A stretch of DNA of 64,000 nucleotides from an uncultured Lachnospiraceae bacterium. Lineage in GTDB: Bacteria; Bacillota; Clostridia; Lachnospirales; Lachnospiraceae. Numbering within the stretch: the stretch's first letter is position 1; each line of letters begins with the position of its first letter. The stretch is taken from contig CACZBK010000002.1 in assembly GCA_902779395.1 (NCBI GenBank), forward strand, positions 113,647-177,646, written 5' to 3'. This document shows, one piece after another, positions 33,548 to 41,917 of the stretch. A program made the position numbers and the translations under genes. The notes under the pieces were generated by a model that saw only the letters and a list, made by a program, of their open reading frames with translations, was not told the origin of the DNA and ran no database searches.

Positions 33548-34714
33548 TCAGGATGATATTATCTCGTCGAACGCATCGAGATTCTTCTTCTGGTACTCCT
33601 TCATGAAACGCTCCGCATTGGCAGAAAGCTCCATTGCCTTTTCATCATCACTAAGAAGCTCTGCCAGGGCATCGGCAAATTCTTCATCATCATCCGTAAC
33701 CCTTGCTATGGGATAATCCGACCGAAGCCCCCTTACCCCTATGCTGTGACTCACCAGAGGCTTGGTATAGCTCAAAGCTTCTATAGTCTTTATATTCAGT
33801 CCGGTCCCGTATCTTACGGGATTGATCACCACTCTTGCGTTTCTGTATGCATCGCCCACATCATCCACTACGCCCAGCTTCTCGTAATCGGGCGAATCGG
33901 GGATATGCTTACATATGGTCCCGGCTATCTGCAGCCTGAATTCTACCCCTTTTTTCTTAAGTATGGGCAGGATATTATCTGTAAAATGCTTTATCCCTTC
34001 CCTGTTGACCACATAAAAGCTGCCCAGGAAAAGGATATTCTTATTCTTTGCTACGGCCGCTTCTTTAAGGGACATGTTCTCGCCTATCGTGCGCACTTTC
34101 GTGGTCTTAGGTACTATAGTGCGGAAGAATTCCGCCTCCTCTTCCTGTATGGCCACTACCCAGTCGGCACGGGATAAGCCTGCAGCTTCCTCTTCTTTAG
34201 TAAGAGCGAACTCATAATTCCTGTAACCCACAGCCTCATACATCTGCCTTTTGAAAGTAAAGGCATTGTGGGTATCGATCACCTTTACCACTCCCTCCGG
34301 AACCGACAAAAGCGGTCTTGAGTTAAATATATACTCGATCCACACCACGTCATATTCATGTTCCTTAAGAAAGTCCTTCATGAAGCCGTCTATGGCCGGA
34401 TCCATCTTTTCATCCACTGAAAAATACTTAAAAAGCCCCGGGATATGCAATATCTCCAGCACTTTCCTGACCTTGCGCTTTAAAAATACGCCAAAGCTGC
34501 GCTTTTTGTTCTCAACAGTGAAGAAATGATCCTCACCTATCCATTCGCGGGTCTTAGCGGGATCCTCGTTCGAATATGTATGAAGATACAGAAAGTCCAC
34601 TTCACAGCCGGCTTCTTTAGCCAGGTTCACCAGGTTATAAACTCTTTTCCGGTTACCCCTTTCTATGGGGATCACGACCGTTTCGGATATGAAAAGTATC
34701 CTCTTTGCCGCCAT
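33548..34714 (-). CDS. Glycosyltransferase, GT4-like (GT-B fold)
   Basis: A glycosyltransferase of about 388 residues starting at the ATG at 34714 (MAAKRILFISETVVIP); an in-frame ATG at 34798 lies upstream of the promoter and is unlikely. The N-terminal Rossmann half includes ERGNRKRVYNLVNLAK; the C-terminal half has ILFLGSFYVVNREGIKHF and the GTGLNIKTIEALSYTKPLVSH donor-binding block typical of GT4-type enzymes. It is cytoplasmic and the first gene of the five-gene operon running to 29163. Acceptor and sugar are unknown. Confidence 0.85.
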   Translation of the reverse strand: MAAKRILFISETVVIPIERGNRKRVYNLVNLAKEAGCEVDFLYLHTYSNEDPAKTREWIGEDHFFTVENKKRSFGVFLKRKVRKVLEILHIPGLFKYFSVDEKMDPAIDGFMKDFLKEHEYDVVWIEYIFNSRPLLSVPEGVVKVIDTHNAFTFKRQMYEAVGYRNYEFALTKEEEAAGLSRADWVVAIQEEEAEFFRTIVPKTTKVRTIGENMSLKEAAVAKNKNILFLGSFYVVNREGIKHFTDNILPILKKKGVEFRLQIAGTICKHIPDSPDYEKLGVVDDVGDAYRNARVVINPVRYGTGLNIKTIEALSYTKPLVSHSIGVRGLRSDYPIARVTDDDEEFADALAELLSDDEKAMELSANAERFMKEYQKKNLDAFDEIISS

Positions 34715-34751
34715 CTTTTTCCGATCTCCCCTCCCGCTTAAAATCCCCGAT

Positions 34752-34780
34752 ATTATACCATATTTGTGATCATTTGTATA
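34752..34780 (-). promoter_or_regulatory. Promoter of the GT4-SGNH-acyltransferase operon
   Basis: Minus-strand TATACA (34775-34780), 17-base spacer, perfect TATAAT (34752-34757). The position favours the glycosyltransferase start at 34714. Confidence 0.6.
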
Positions 34781-34812
34781 TTGACTTTTATCCTTCATAA
34801 TGTCAAAATTAT

Positions 34813-37683
34813 ATGGTTATGAGCAAGCGTGCACAGCCTTTATTTCTGACGCTTCTGTTCGTTTCCGGCGCCGTTTTTATTTATCTGTGGCTCGCCGGGT
34901 TCGGAAATACGCCGCAGGTCTTTACGGATGTGGTAGAAGAGCTTACCTCGGCGGAAGGAAGCAATAAATCGGCGGAGCAGAATATGGTCTATCTGCTGTC
35001 CATTACAGGAGCATCCGCCGTCTTTTTGTTTTACCTCTTTTACAATAAAACTGCCGAAAGCCGGCAGCAGAATCCTCCCGCAAGGTCCATGAACCTGCTG
35101 GGGCTTATCATCTTTACGGCATTTTGCGGCTCATACTTTATCTACGGCGTGATAAACCCGGTGCTCTTTGCACTTTCTGCCATGTGGGTGCTTTTAAGCA
35201 TATGCGCCTGTGCCTTTCCTTTTTCGGCGATGATGAGCTTTGTGATGCTTATCTACGCTCTCTGCGGTCTCTACCGGGCCTATGTATATCTCGGCGGTTC
35301 AAAAGACTGCAGCCTTGGAGAGATACTCTTGGCGTCCTTCGCATTTACCGGGATACTCATCTATGCTTCTTACAGGGCAAAGAAAGACCTTTTCCTTTCG
35401 GCACTTCCCTTTATCCAGCTTTTTATCCCTTTAAGCCTTCTGATATATCTTTCATCCGGCTATATAAGCGCCGACGGCCCCGTAAGTCTTGCGCTTCCCC
35501 GCAGGATAAGCCTTTTTGTGTGGCTGGTACTGATACTCTTCGAGATCATGGCTGTGCTTAAAGTCAGGGACAGCTTTAAAAAAAGCCCCGGTGCAGATGA
35601 ACTGATATCCTTAGGAAGCTTATGCTGTATAATGAATTTCAACTCTTACTCCGGCATGGGACAGATAATCTCACCGGACCTTCATCATCCGTTTGAAAAC
35701 ATCATCGCCTTTTCACAGATCTTCGAACTGGGACAGGCACCCTTTGCGGAATACATCCCCGTATCGGGCCTCTATTCCGTAGTGCAGGGCGCATTTCTCT
35801 TCATCTTCGGAAAAGGGTTTTATGCTTACTATAACGTGTGTGAAAATCTCTTCTATCTTGCGATAGCAGTGCTGCTCGTGCTTTTCGCTTCAAAGCATGT
35901 AAAAAGCAGTCATCTGATGATCATCGCCCTTATGTTTCCTCTTCTGCGCTATAACCGTATAGCTCTGATCCTGCCGGTGATGCTGCTTTTATCGGTACCG
36001 GCCCTGATCAGGAAACGCAGCCTCTGGATAAAGCTGTGGTTCTTATCAAGCCTGGTGCAGGGGCTTTATTATCCGCTTTTCGGAGCAGCGGTATGCATTG
36101 CATTTATGCCTCTGCTTGTTTATCAGATCATCAGTTATGCAAAGGAAGATCTTAAAAAAGATGCCGGAAAACCTCTTTTCTGGCCCGGCTGGATATTAAC
36201 CCTGCTTCCCGCGCTGCTCTGCATCCCCCTGCTCCTTGGAACACTTAAGCACATGCTGGCTATGAGCTCCCAGACGGTCTTTGCCGACGGGCTTTCACGT
36301 TTCGGGCAGGGCGTGCCGGATGAGTTCTTCGCTTATATGTATTCGGACGGTCTGCGGATATTTATTTACGATCTGTTCAGCTTCCTTATACCCGTCAGCG
36401 TGATATGGGTATCGGTGATCCTCACAATGAAGCTGGGCGATGTGAGCTTTAAAGACAAAAAGCTCAAGGCCGGGGATCCCTCAGCAGCTCTTATATGCAT
36501 CACCCCTGCCGTCGCTATGCTCATTTCATTCAGCTATACGCTGGTAAGGATGGATGTACATGATATATACGCCAGGAGCGCCGGCATGATCTTTGCCTGC
36601 GCCGTTATGTTTCTGATCATGGTCTGGAGATACCGCTGCAGCACAGTCCTTCGGTATCTGATAAGCGCATTTTCCGTATTCCTTACAGCTGCGGTACTTG
36701 GCATAAGCGTATGCAGTATCGACAGCAATGAAAAGCTTTCTGCCGCATACACGGTACCGGAAGGCTACATACAGACCGCCGATCCGTCGATCCCAAGGCT
36801 TGGAAATGTCTTTATCAGAAGCGATGTTTATGATAAACTATGCTCGCGCCGTGAAAAAGATGCGGGTCTTACAGACAGCGAAAGCTATATAGGGCTCGGA
36901 GATTTCGGCTATTATTATCTTTACGGCATAAAAGGCGGCTCCGTCATGGAAGCCATGACCATACGCGGATACAATGCCGCAAAAGAAACCGTGGATATAC
37001 TCAGGAAAAACCATACAGTAGTCAGCGGTATCGATTCCTTTGCTTACTACTATCTGTATAAATGGCTGCTCACCTCGGGTGAATACAGCTGGTCGCAGCA
37101 GAACAGGAAATTCTATCCGGCAGGCGAAAGCCCGGAGGAAGTATATACTCATAACAAAGCCGCAAATATCGCAGCCGAGAGCCGCGAACTGGGGCTCACC
37201 CCTTCTTCCTGGGGTCTTTCGATGGAAAGCCTGGAAAGCCTGTTTACGGAATGCAGTTTAAGCGGCGTTTCTTCCGACGGCTCACAGGCAGTGATAGACC
37301 TTGGTACTGCAGTGTGCGGCGAAGATGCGGATTTTCTGTATATCGAATTTGATAACAGTACGGGAGTATACGATCATATGCTCTCCGATCATATCTTCGA
37401 TATGGTATATGACGATCCTTCGGCATTTGCGGCACCGCTTATGCGAAAGGATCACAACCCGGGCAAGTACGTGACCGTCACATGGGCAGATGATGATTCC
37501 ACGATCCATGACATGAACTGCTCCTTCGGACAGGGAAAGCTTCTGATCCCATTAGGGAGCGGCTCGGGCTGGCTTCTAAACAGCCATGACAGGCTGATCA
37601 TCACTTCAGAATATTACGGAGAACGGACAGCACTTGATGACATCATAAAATGCCGTCTGCTGAAATTAAGGGAGGTTAAGTAA
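34813..37683 (+). CDS. Large polytopic membrane protein, probable GT-C-type glycosyltransferase
   Basis: A 956-residue protein with about a dozen hydrophobic helices (residues about 10-640) and a C-terminal extracytoplasmic domain of about 300 residues. I do not recognise a named family. The layout and the neighbours (polyprenyl-phosphate-type GT2, flippase, activation enzymes) fit a GT-C transferase using a lipid-linked sugar outside the membrane. It has no clear ribosome site before the tandem ATGs at 34813/34819; a CATAAT element about 12 bases upstream suggests a very short leader. Its stop overlaps the next start as TAATG. It opens the eight-gene operon. Confidence 0.7.
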   Translation: MVMSKRAQPLFLTLLFVSGAVFIYLWLAGFGNTPQVFTDVVEELTSAEGSNKSAEQNMVYLLSITGASAVFLFYLFYNKTAESRQQNPPARSMNLLGLIIFTAFCGSYFIYGVINPVLFALSAMWVLLSICACAFPFSAMMSFVMLIYALCGLYRAYVYLGGSKDCSLGEILLASFAFTGILIYASYRAKKDLFLSALPFIQLFIPLSLLIYLSSGYISADGPVSLALPRRISLFVWLVLILFEIMAVLKVRDSFKKSPGADELISLGSLCCIMNFNSYSGMGQIISPDLHHPFENIIAFSQIFELGQAPFAEYIPVSGLYSVVQGAFLFIFGKGFYAYYNVCENLFYLAIAVLLVLFASKHVKSSHLMIIALMFPLLRYNRIALILPVMLLLSVPALIRKRSLWIKLWFLSSLVQGLYYPLFGAAVCIAFMPLLVYQIISYAKEDLKKDAGKPLFWPGWILTLLPALLCIPLLLGTLKHMLAMSSQTVFADGLSRFGQGVPDEFFAYMYSDGLRIFIYDLFSFLIPVSVIWVSVILTMKLGDVSFKDKKLKAGDPSAALICITPAVAMLISFSYTLVRMDVHDIYARSAGMIFACAVMFLIMVWRYRCSTVLRYLISAFSVFLTAAVLGISVCSIDSNEKLSAAYTVPEGYIQTADPSIPRLGNVFIRSDVYDKLCSRREKDAGLTDSESYIGLGDFGYYYLYGIKGGSVMEAMTIRGYNAAKETVDILRKNHTVVSGIDSFAYYYLYKWLLTSGEYSWSQQNRKFYPAGESPEEVYTHNKAANIAAESRELGLTPSSWGLSMESLESLFTECSLSGVSSDGSQAVIDLGTAVCGEDADFLYIEFDNSTGVYDHMLSDHIFDMVYDDPSAFAAPLMRKDHNPGKYVTVTWADDDSTIHDMNCSFGQGKLLIPLGSGSGWLLNSHDRLIITSEYYGERTALDDIIKCRLLKLREVK

Positions 37684-38489
37684 TGAAGGAAAAGATCCTT
37701 TTATTCATACCCATGTATAACTGTGAAAAACAGATAACAAGGGTATTGGACCAGTTTGATAAGGAAGCCTGTTCGTTTATCGATGAGATCATCATCTTAA
37801 ACAACCGCAGTACCGATAACGGCGAACAGGTCGTTACTTCGTATCTTGCAGATCACAACATACCCACGGCGGTAAAGCTGATGCGCAATAATGAAAACTA
37901 CGGCCTTGGCGGTTCACAGAAGCTTGCCTTTGGCTATGCCGTAAACGGCGGTTTTGACTATGTGATAATGCTTCACGGTGACGATCAGGGAAGCATACAC
38001 GACCTTATACCTTATCTCAAAAAAGGTATCCACAGAAAATACGACTGCCTTCTGGGTGCACGCTTTATGAACGGATCCAGGCTGGAAGGCTATTCTGCTT
38101 TCCGCACCTTCGGAAATGTGGTCTATAACATACTCTTCTCCATAGGTGTGGGACAGCGTGTCCTCGATCTGGGATCGGGTCTTAACATGTACAGCACAAA
38201 GATGCTGAAAGACCGGTTCTATATCAGGTACAAAGATAATCTGATGTTTAATTACTGCATGATCCTGGGTTCGGCATACTATAAACACAGTATACGTTTC
38301 TTCCCCATATGCTGGAGGGAAGACGATCAGGTATCCAATGTAAAGATGATGAACCAGGCTGTAACGGTACTTAAGCTTTTAGGTTCTTATATCCTGAATA
38401 AAAAAGCTTTTATCGAAGCCGAACACCGCGATAAAGCAGTGGATGATTATTCGGCCGAGACCATCGTGGAGGAGATCTACAGCGAATGA
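37683..38489 (+). CDS. GT2-family glycosyltransferase (polyprenyl-phosphate sugar synthase-like)
   Basis: A 268-residue GT-A-fold enzyme opening with LLFIPMYNCEKQITRVLDQF. The metal-binding DxD equivalent is LHGDDQG (about 98-103), followed by a GARFMNGSRLEG block like that of dolichyl/polyprenyl-phosphate mannosyl- or glucosyltransferases. No long hydrophobic tail is visible, so it acts at the inner membrane face. A product of polyprenyl-phosphate-sugar type would supply the GT-C-like proteins encoded on both sides. The ribosome site GGGAGG lies inside the previous gene. It overlaps the next gene by four bases (ATGA). Confidence 0.85.
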   Translation: MKEKILLFIPMYNCEKQITRVLDQFDKEACSFIDEIIILNNRSTDNGEQVVTSYLADHNIPTAVKLMRNNENYGLGGSQKLAFGYAVNGGFDYVIMLHGDDQGSIHDLIPYLKKGIHRKYDCLLGARFMNGSRLEGYSAFRTFGNVVYNILFSIGVGQRVLDLGSGLNMYSTKMLKDRFYIRYKDNLMFNYCMILGSAYYKHSIRFFPICWREDDQVSNVKMMNQAVTVLKLLGSYILNKKAFIEAEHRDKAVDDYSAETIVEEIYSE

Positions 38490-39346
38490 AGAAAGGCCGG
38501 CTGATCTACAATCTGATCAACCTGATCGTTCTGGCGCTGTCAGTGGGGCTTTTTGTATACACTTATGTTCTTTCCGATAAGCTGTCCCATATTTTGGACA
38601 GCACTTTCCTTCCCCTTGTGATCTTAAGCGTACTGCTCGTACATACGGTAAAAGCAATACGTCTGTACCTGGCTCTTTACGGCCTTGATATGAAACGTTC
38701 CGCATGTATGAAGCTTTATTGCAAAGTCACCCCGGTAAGCGTGCTCCTTCCATGGAAGCTTGGAGAATTCTTCCGTATGTACTGCTGCGGCTCAGAGCTT
38801 AACAGCCTGTCAAAAGGTGTAGTGATCATTCTTCTGGACCGTTTCTTTGATACCATGGCACTGGTATGCATGATCATGCTCATGTGTCTTTTTCTCGGAG
38901 GAACACTGCCGGTCATCGTATACGGTTTTCTGATCTTTTTGATACTCGTGTTTCTGATATATCTGGCATTTCCGGGTATATACGAAGTATGGAAAAAATA
39001 TCTGCTCTCCTCAAAGGCTACGGAGAACAAGATATTAAGCCTTAAATTCCTGGATGCTTTAAACAGGATATACAGGGAAGTAAAAGGTGTCTTAAAAGGC
39101 AGGGGAAGCCTTTTGTATATACTTTCTATGCTGGCCTGGGGCGCAGAGATAGGAAGCCTTTATCTCATACATGCATCTGATGCGGATCCCTCAGGAGTGA
39201 TATCCGCTTATCTGTCTGCTGCAATGGGCATCGGTACATCCGACGATCTGCAGCGATTTGTAATATTTACGATACTTTTGCTTATCTGCGCTTATGCACT
39301 CTTAAAGCTTTTTGAAAGTGCATTTGCTAAAAGGAGTAAAGAATGA
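38486..39346 (+). CDS. AglD/LPG-synthase-type membrane flippase-like protein
   Basis: A 286-residue membrane protein with seven or eight hydrophobic segments. The LPWKLGEFFRMYC block followed by VVIILLDRFFDTMAL matches the lysylphosphatidylglycerol-synthase transmembrane/AglD family, often found with glycan assembly genes. A role in flipping or handling the lipid-linked sugar made by the preceding GT2 is inferred. It overlaps both neighbours by four bases, showing tight translational coupling. Confidence 0.8.
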   Translation: MKKGRLIYNLINLIVLALSVGLFVYTYVLSDKLSHILDSTFLPLVILSVLLVHTVKAIRLYLALYGLDMKRSACMKLYCKVTPVSVLLPWKLGEFFRMYCCGSELNSLSKGVVIILLDRFFDTMALVCMIMLMCLFLGGTLPVIVYGFLIFLILVFLIYLAFPGIYEVWKKYLLSSKATENKILSLKFLDALNRIYREVKGVLKGRGSLLYILSMLAWGAEIGSLYLIHASDADPSGVISAYLSAAMGIGTSDDLQRFVIFTILLLICAYALLKLFESAFAKRSKE

Positions 39347-40797
39347 AAGTCATAGTAGTATTTGACGATACGGGAAAAAAGAGTGAGGTCATCTCCGACA
39401 TCATAGGCGATAAAGGCTTTGCGGATGTCGTTGTAAAAAAACGCCGTCTTGAAGAGTATTACCGCGATGAGCTGAAAAAAGAATATCCCGGCCTTACCTG
39501 GCATAAGCTGCATTCGGCCTTTGAGTTTTCAGACCTGTCAGAAGAACTGGAGCACACAGCTTCATCGGATACACGCGTGCTTCACTGCTTTTCTGACTTT
39601 CTGATAAGCGACGGCGATAAAGCCCGCTTAAGCTTTAAGAAGCTGCCTTATGCGGATACGCCCTATGCGATGTATACCGGCAAAAAGGCCGTGGCCGCCA
39701 TGTTTCCCGATATTGAGTATTATCTCCGTTTCCTCAGGGAAGTATGTGACGGAAAAAAGCCCCGTGACATACTCCGTGAATATAAGGATTTCTGCGAGAT
39801 AGAAGGGCTTGTCGATATCGGAAAGATCGGCAATTTCATACAGTGCGTAACAGGCAATTTTGATTCCAGATATTTTAATTCCTTAAAAGGCAACGAATAC
39901 ACTCTGGTTAAAAGCTCGGCCGATAAAAAGAAGATAAAGGCAGAATATCAGTTCTATCATCTCCTTCCCGAGGATATGAAGTTCTGGTTCGTGATGCCTT
40001 TTGATTATAAAGAAAGCGAAAAAGAAGCAAGCTATACCATGGAGCGCCTGCATATGACGGATCTTGCCATCAAATGGGTACACGGTTCCATGGATGAGGC
40101 GGAGTTTGAAGAACTGATGGATAAGTACTTCTATTTCTTCTCACACCGTCACGAAAAAAAATGCAGCAAAGAAGAATGCAGAAAAATATCGGATGAACTG
40201 TATGTCAGAAAAGTTCGCGACAGGCTCGAGCGCCTGAAGGGACTGAAGGAATACAAAAAGATAGAAAGCCTGCTTTCATCTACCGGCACCTCATCCGTTG
40301 ACGACCTGGCAGATAAATACTTTTCCCTCAAGGAAAAGATAGAAAAGAAATGCACATATCCCGAAAAGCTGGTTATAGGGCACGGCGATCCATGCTTTGC
40401 GAACACGCTGTATAACAAGTCTACAAAGACTTTAAAGTTCATAGATCCCAGAGGTGCATTAAGCGAAGAAGAACTGTGGACCAATCCTTATTACGACATT
40501 GCCAAGCTCAGCCATTCCGTATGCGGAAGATATGATTTCTTCAACAATGCATTGTTTGATATCCGCATCAATGAGCACTTTGCTCCCGAGCTTGAGCTGC
40601 CTTTCGACAACACTCCTTACATGGAGATATTTAAACGCAAGCTTTCGGAAAGCAGTTTCGACTATCTTTCCGTAAGGATATACGAAGCATCATTATTCCT
40701 TTCGATGCTGCCGCTCCATATGGATAATCCGCTTAAGGTGCTGGGATTCATACTTAATGTAAAACAACTGCTGGAGGATATAGAAAAAAATGTTTGA
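39343..40797 (+). CDS. APH/choline-kinase-fold phosphotransferase
   Basis: A 484-residue protein. The C-terminal part has the protein-kinase-like APH catalytic loop HGDPCFANTL (about 347) and the metal-binding IDPRG (about 367). The N-terminal 150 residues (KVIVVFDDTGKKSEVISDII) form a separate alpha/beta domain that I cannot name. APH-fold enzymes in capsule loci phosphorylate small alcohols or sugars. Directly followed by a HAD phosphatase-nucleotidyltransferase fusion, it probably makes the phosphorylated precursor for an activated donor. It overlaps the next gene by eight bases. Confidence 0.8.
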   Translation: MKVIVVFDDTGKKSEVISDIIGDKGFADVVVKKRRLEEYYRDELKKEYPGLTWHKLHSAFEFSDLSEELEHTASSDTRVLHCFSDFLISDGDKARLSFKKLPYADTPYAMYTGKKAVAAMFPDIEYYLRFLREVCDGKKPRDILREYKDFCEIEGLVDIGKIGNFIQCVTGNFDSRYFNSLKGNEYTLVKSSADKKKIKAEYQFYHLLPEDMKFWFVMPFDYKESEKEASYTMERLHMTDLAIKWVHGSMDEAEFEELMDKYFYFFSHRHEKKCSKEECRKISDELYVRKVRDRLERLKGLKEYKKIESLLSSTGTSSVDDLADKYFSLKEKIEKKCTYPEKLVIGHGDPCFANTLYNKSTKTLKFIDPRGALSEEELWTNPYYDIAKLSHSVCGRYDFFNNALFDIRINEHFAPELELPFDNTPYMEIFKRKLSESSFDYLSVRIYEASLFLSMLPLHMDNPLKVLGFILNVKQLLEDIEKNV

Positions 40798-41917
40798 AGA
40801 TTATTCCTTCGTCTTTGATATAGATGGCACACTCTGTCCGATAAAAAGGACAGATGAAAAATATGAGGATCTTATCCCCTATCCCGATATGATCGATAAG
40901 CTGCGCTATTATAAAGAAAACGGTGCAAAGATCATCCTCTACACCTCAAGGAACATGAACAGCTATAACGGAAACCTTGGCCTTATCAACAAGTACACTG
41001 CTGCCACTCTTTCCGAATGGCTGAAAAAATGGGACATACCCTATGATGAGATAGTCTACGGAAAAGTATGGCCGGGAAAGAAAGGCTTTTATGTTGATGA
41101 CAGGACCGTGCGCCCTGATGAATTCCTGAACAAAAGCGTAGATGAACTTGAAGAGATCTGTGCAAAGTCGAGACCCTGTAATAAACTTGATATTGTCATA
41201 ACCATGGGCGGACTGGGTTCGCGTTTCAGGGAAGCGGGATATACGCTCCCCAAATATATGATAGAAGCAAAAGGGCGTACTCTTTTCGAGTATTCCATGA
41301 TAAGCCTTGAAGGCTACAGGGATATGGCAGACCGTTATATCTTCCTGGCTATGGAAGATAAGGATAACGATGTGGAGGCTTTTATCCGTAATAAGTGTGC
41401 CGGGCTTAATATCCCCGATCCGAAGATCATCATGCTGGATCACTTAACTGACGGACAGGCCACTACCGCCCTGCTCTCCGAAAAATACTGGGATCCTTCG
41501 CATGCGCTTCTTATCTATAATATAGATACCTACGTAGAGCCCGGCTGCATGAACAGCGCTGAACTCAAAGGCGACGGCTTCATACCCTGCTTTGAAGCAC
41601 AGGGCGATCACTGGAGCTTCGTACGTCTTGACGACAGCGGCGCCGTAGCGGAGATAAAAGAAAAACAGCGCATCTCATCACACTGCACGCTGGGTGCATA
41701 TTATTTCAGAAGCTGCGCTCTTTATAAAGAGCTTTATGAAGAGTATTACAGTAAAGAAGCAAACCGTGTGAACGGGGAAAAATATGTGGCACCGCTCTAT
41801 GACTACCTTCTTTCAAAAGGAGGAAAGATATATATTTCCGACGTGGATGCATCAAAGGTACATGTACTCGGAACGCCGAAAGAGCTGGAGGCATTTTTAA
41901 AGGAAGATGAAGCCTGA
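40790..41917 (+). CDS. Bifunctional HAD phosphatase (EcbF/BcbF-like) and sugar nucleotidyltransferase
   Basis: A 375-residue fusion. Residues 1-125 are a HAD phosphatase: the nucleophile is in FDIDGTLCPI (about 9-18), with LYTSRN as motif II and VDDRTVRP as motif IV, like the EcbF-BcbF capsule phosphatases. Residues about 130-370 are a nucleotidyltransferase: MGGLGSRFREAGYTLPKYMI carries the NTP-binding Gly-rich loop and the Lys of the second motif, with YNIDTYV as the metal site. Together with the upstream kinase the logic kinase-phosphatase-nucleotidyltransferase parallels heptose activation, or LicA-LicC for choline. The product, perhaps a CDP- or GDP-linked sugar or polyol, is not known. 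Confidence 0.87.
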   Translation: MFEDYSFVFDIDGTLCPIKRTDEKYEDLIPYPDMIDKLRYYKENGAKIILYTSRNMNSYNGNLGLINKYTAATLSEWLKKWDIPYDEIVYGKVWPGKKGFYVDDRTVRPDEFLNKSVDELEEICAKSRPCNKLDIVITMGGLGSRFREAGYTLPKYMIEAKGRTLFEYSMISLEGYRDMADRYIFLAMEDKDNDVEAFIRNKCAGLNIPDPKIIMLDHLTDGQATTALLSEKYWDPSHALLIYNIDTYVEPGCMNSAELKGDGFIPCFEAQGDHWSFVRLDDSGAVAEIKEKQRISSHCTLGAYYFRSCALYKELYEEYYSKEANRVNGEKYVAPLYDYLLSKGGKIYISDVDASKVHVLGTPKELEAFLKEDEA

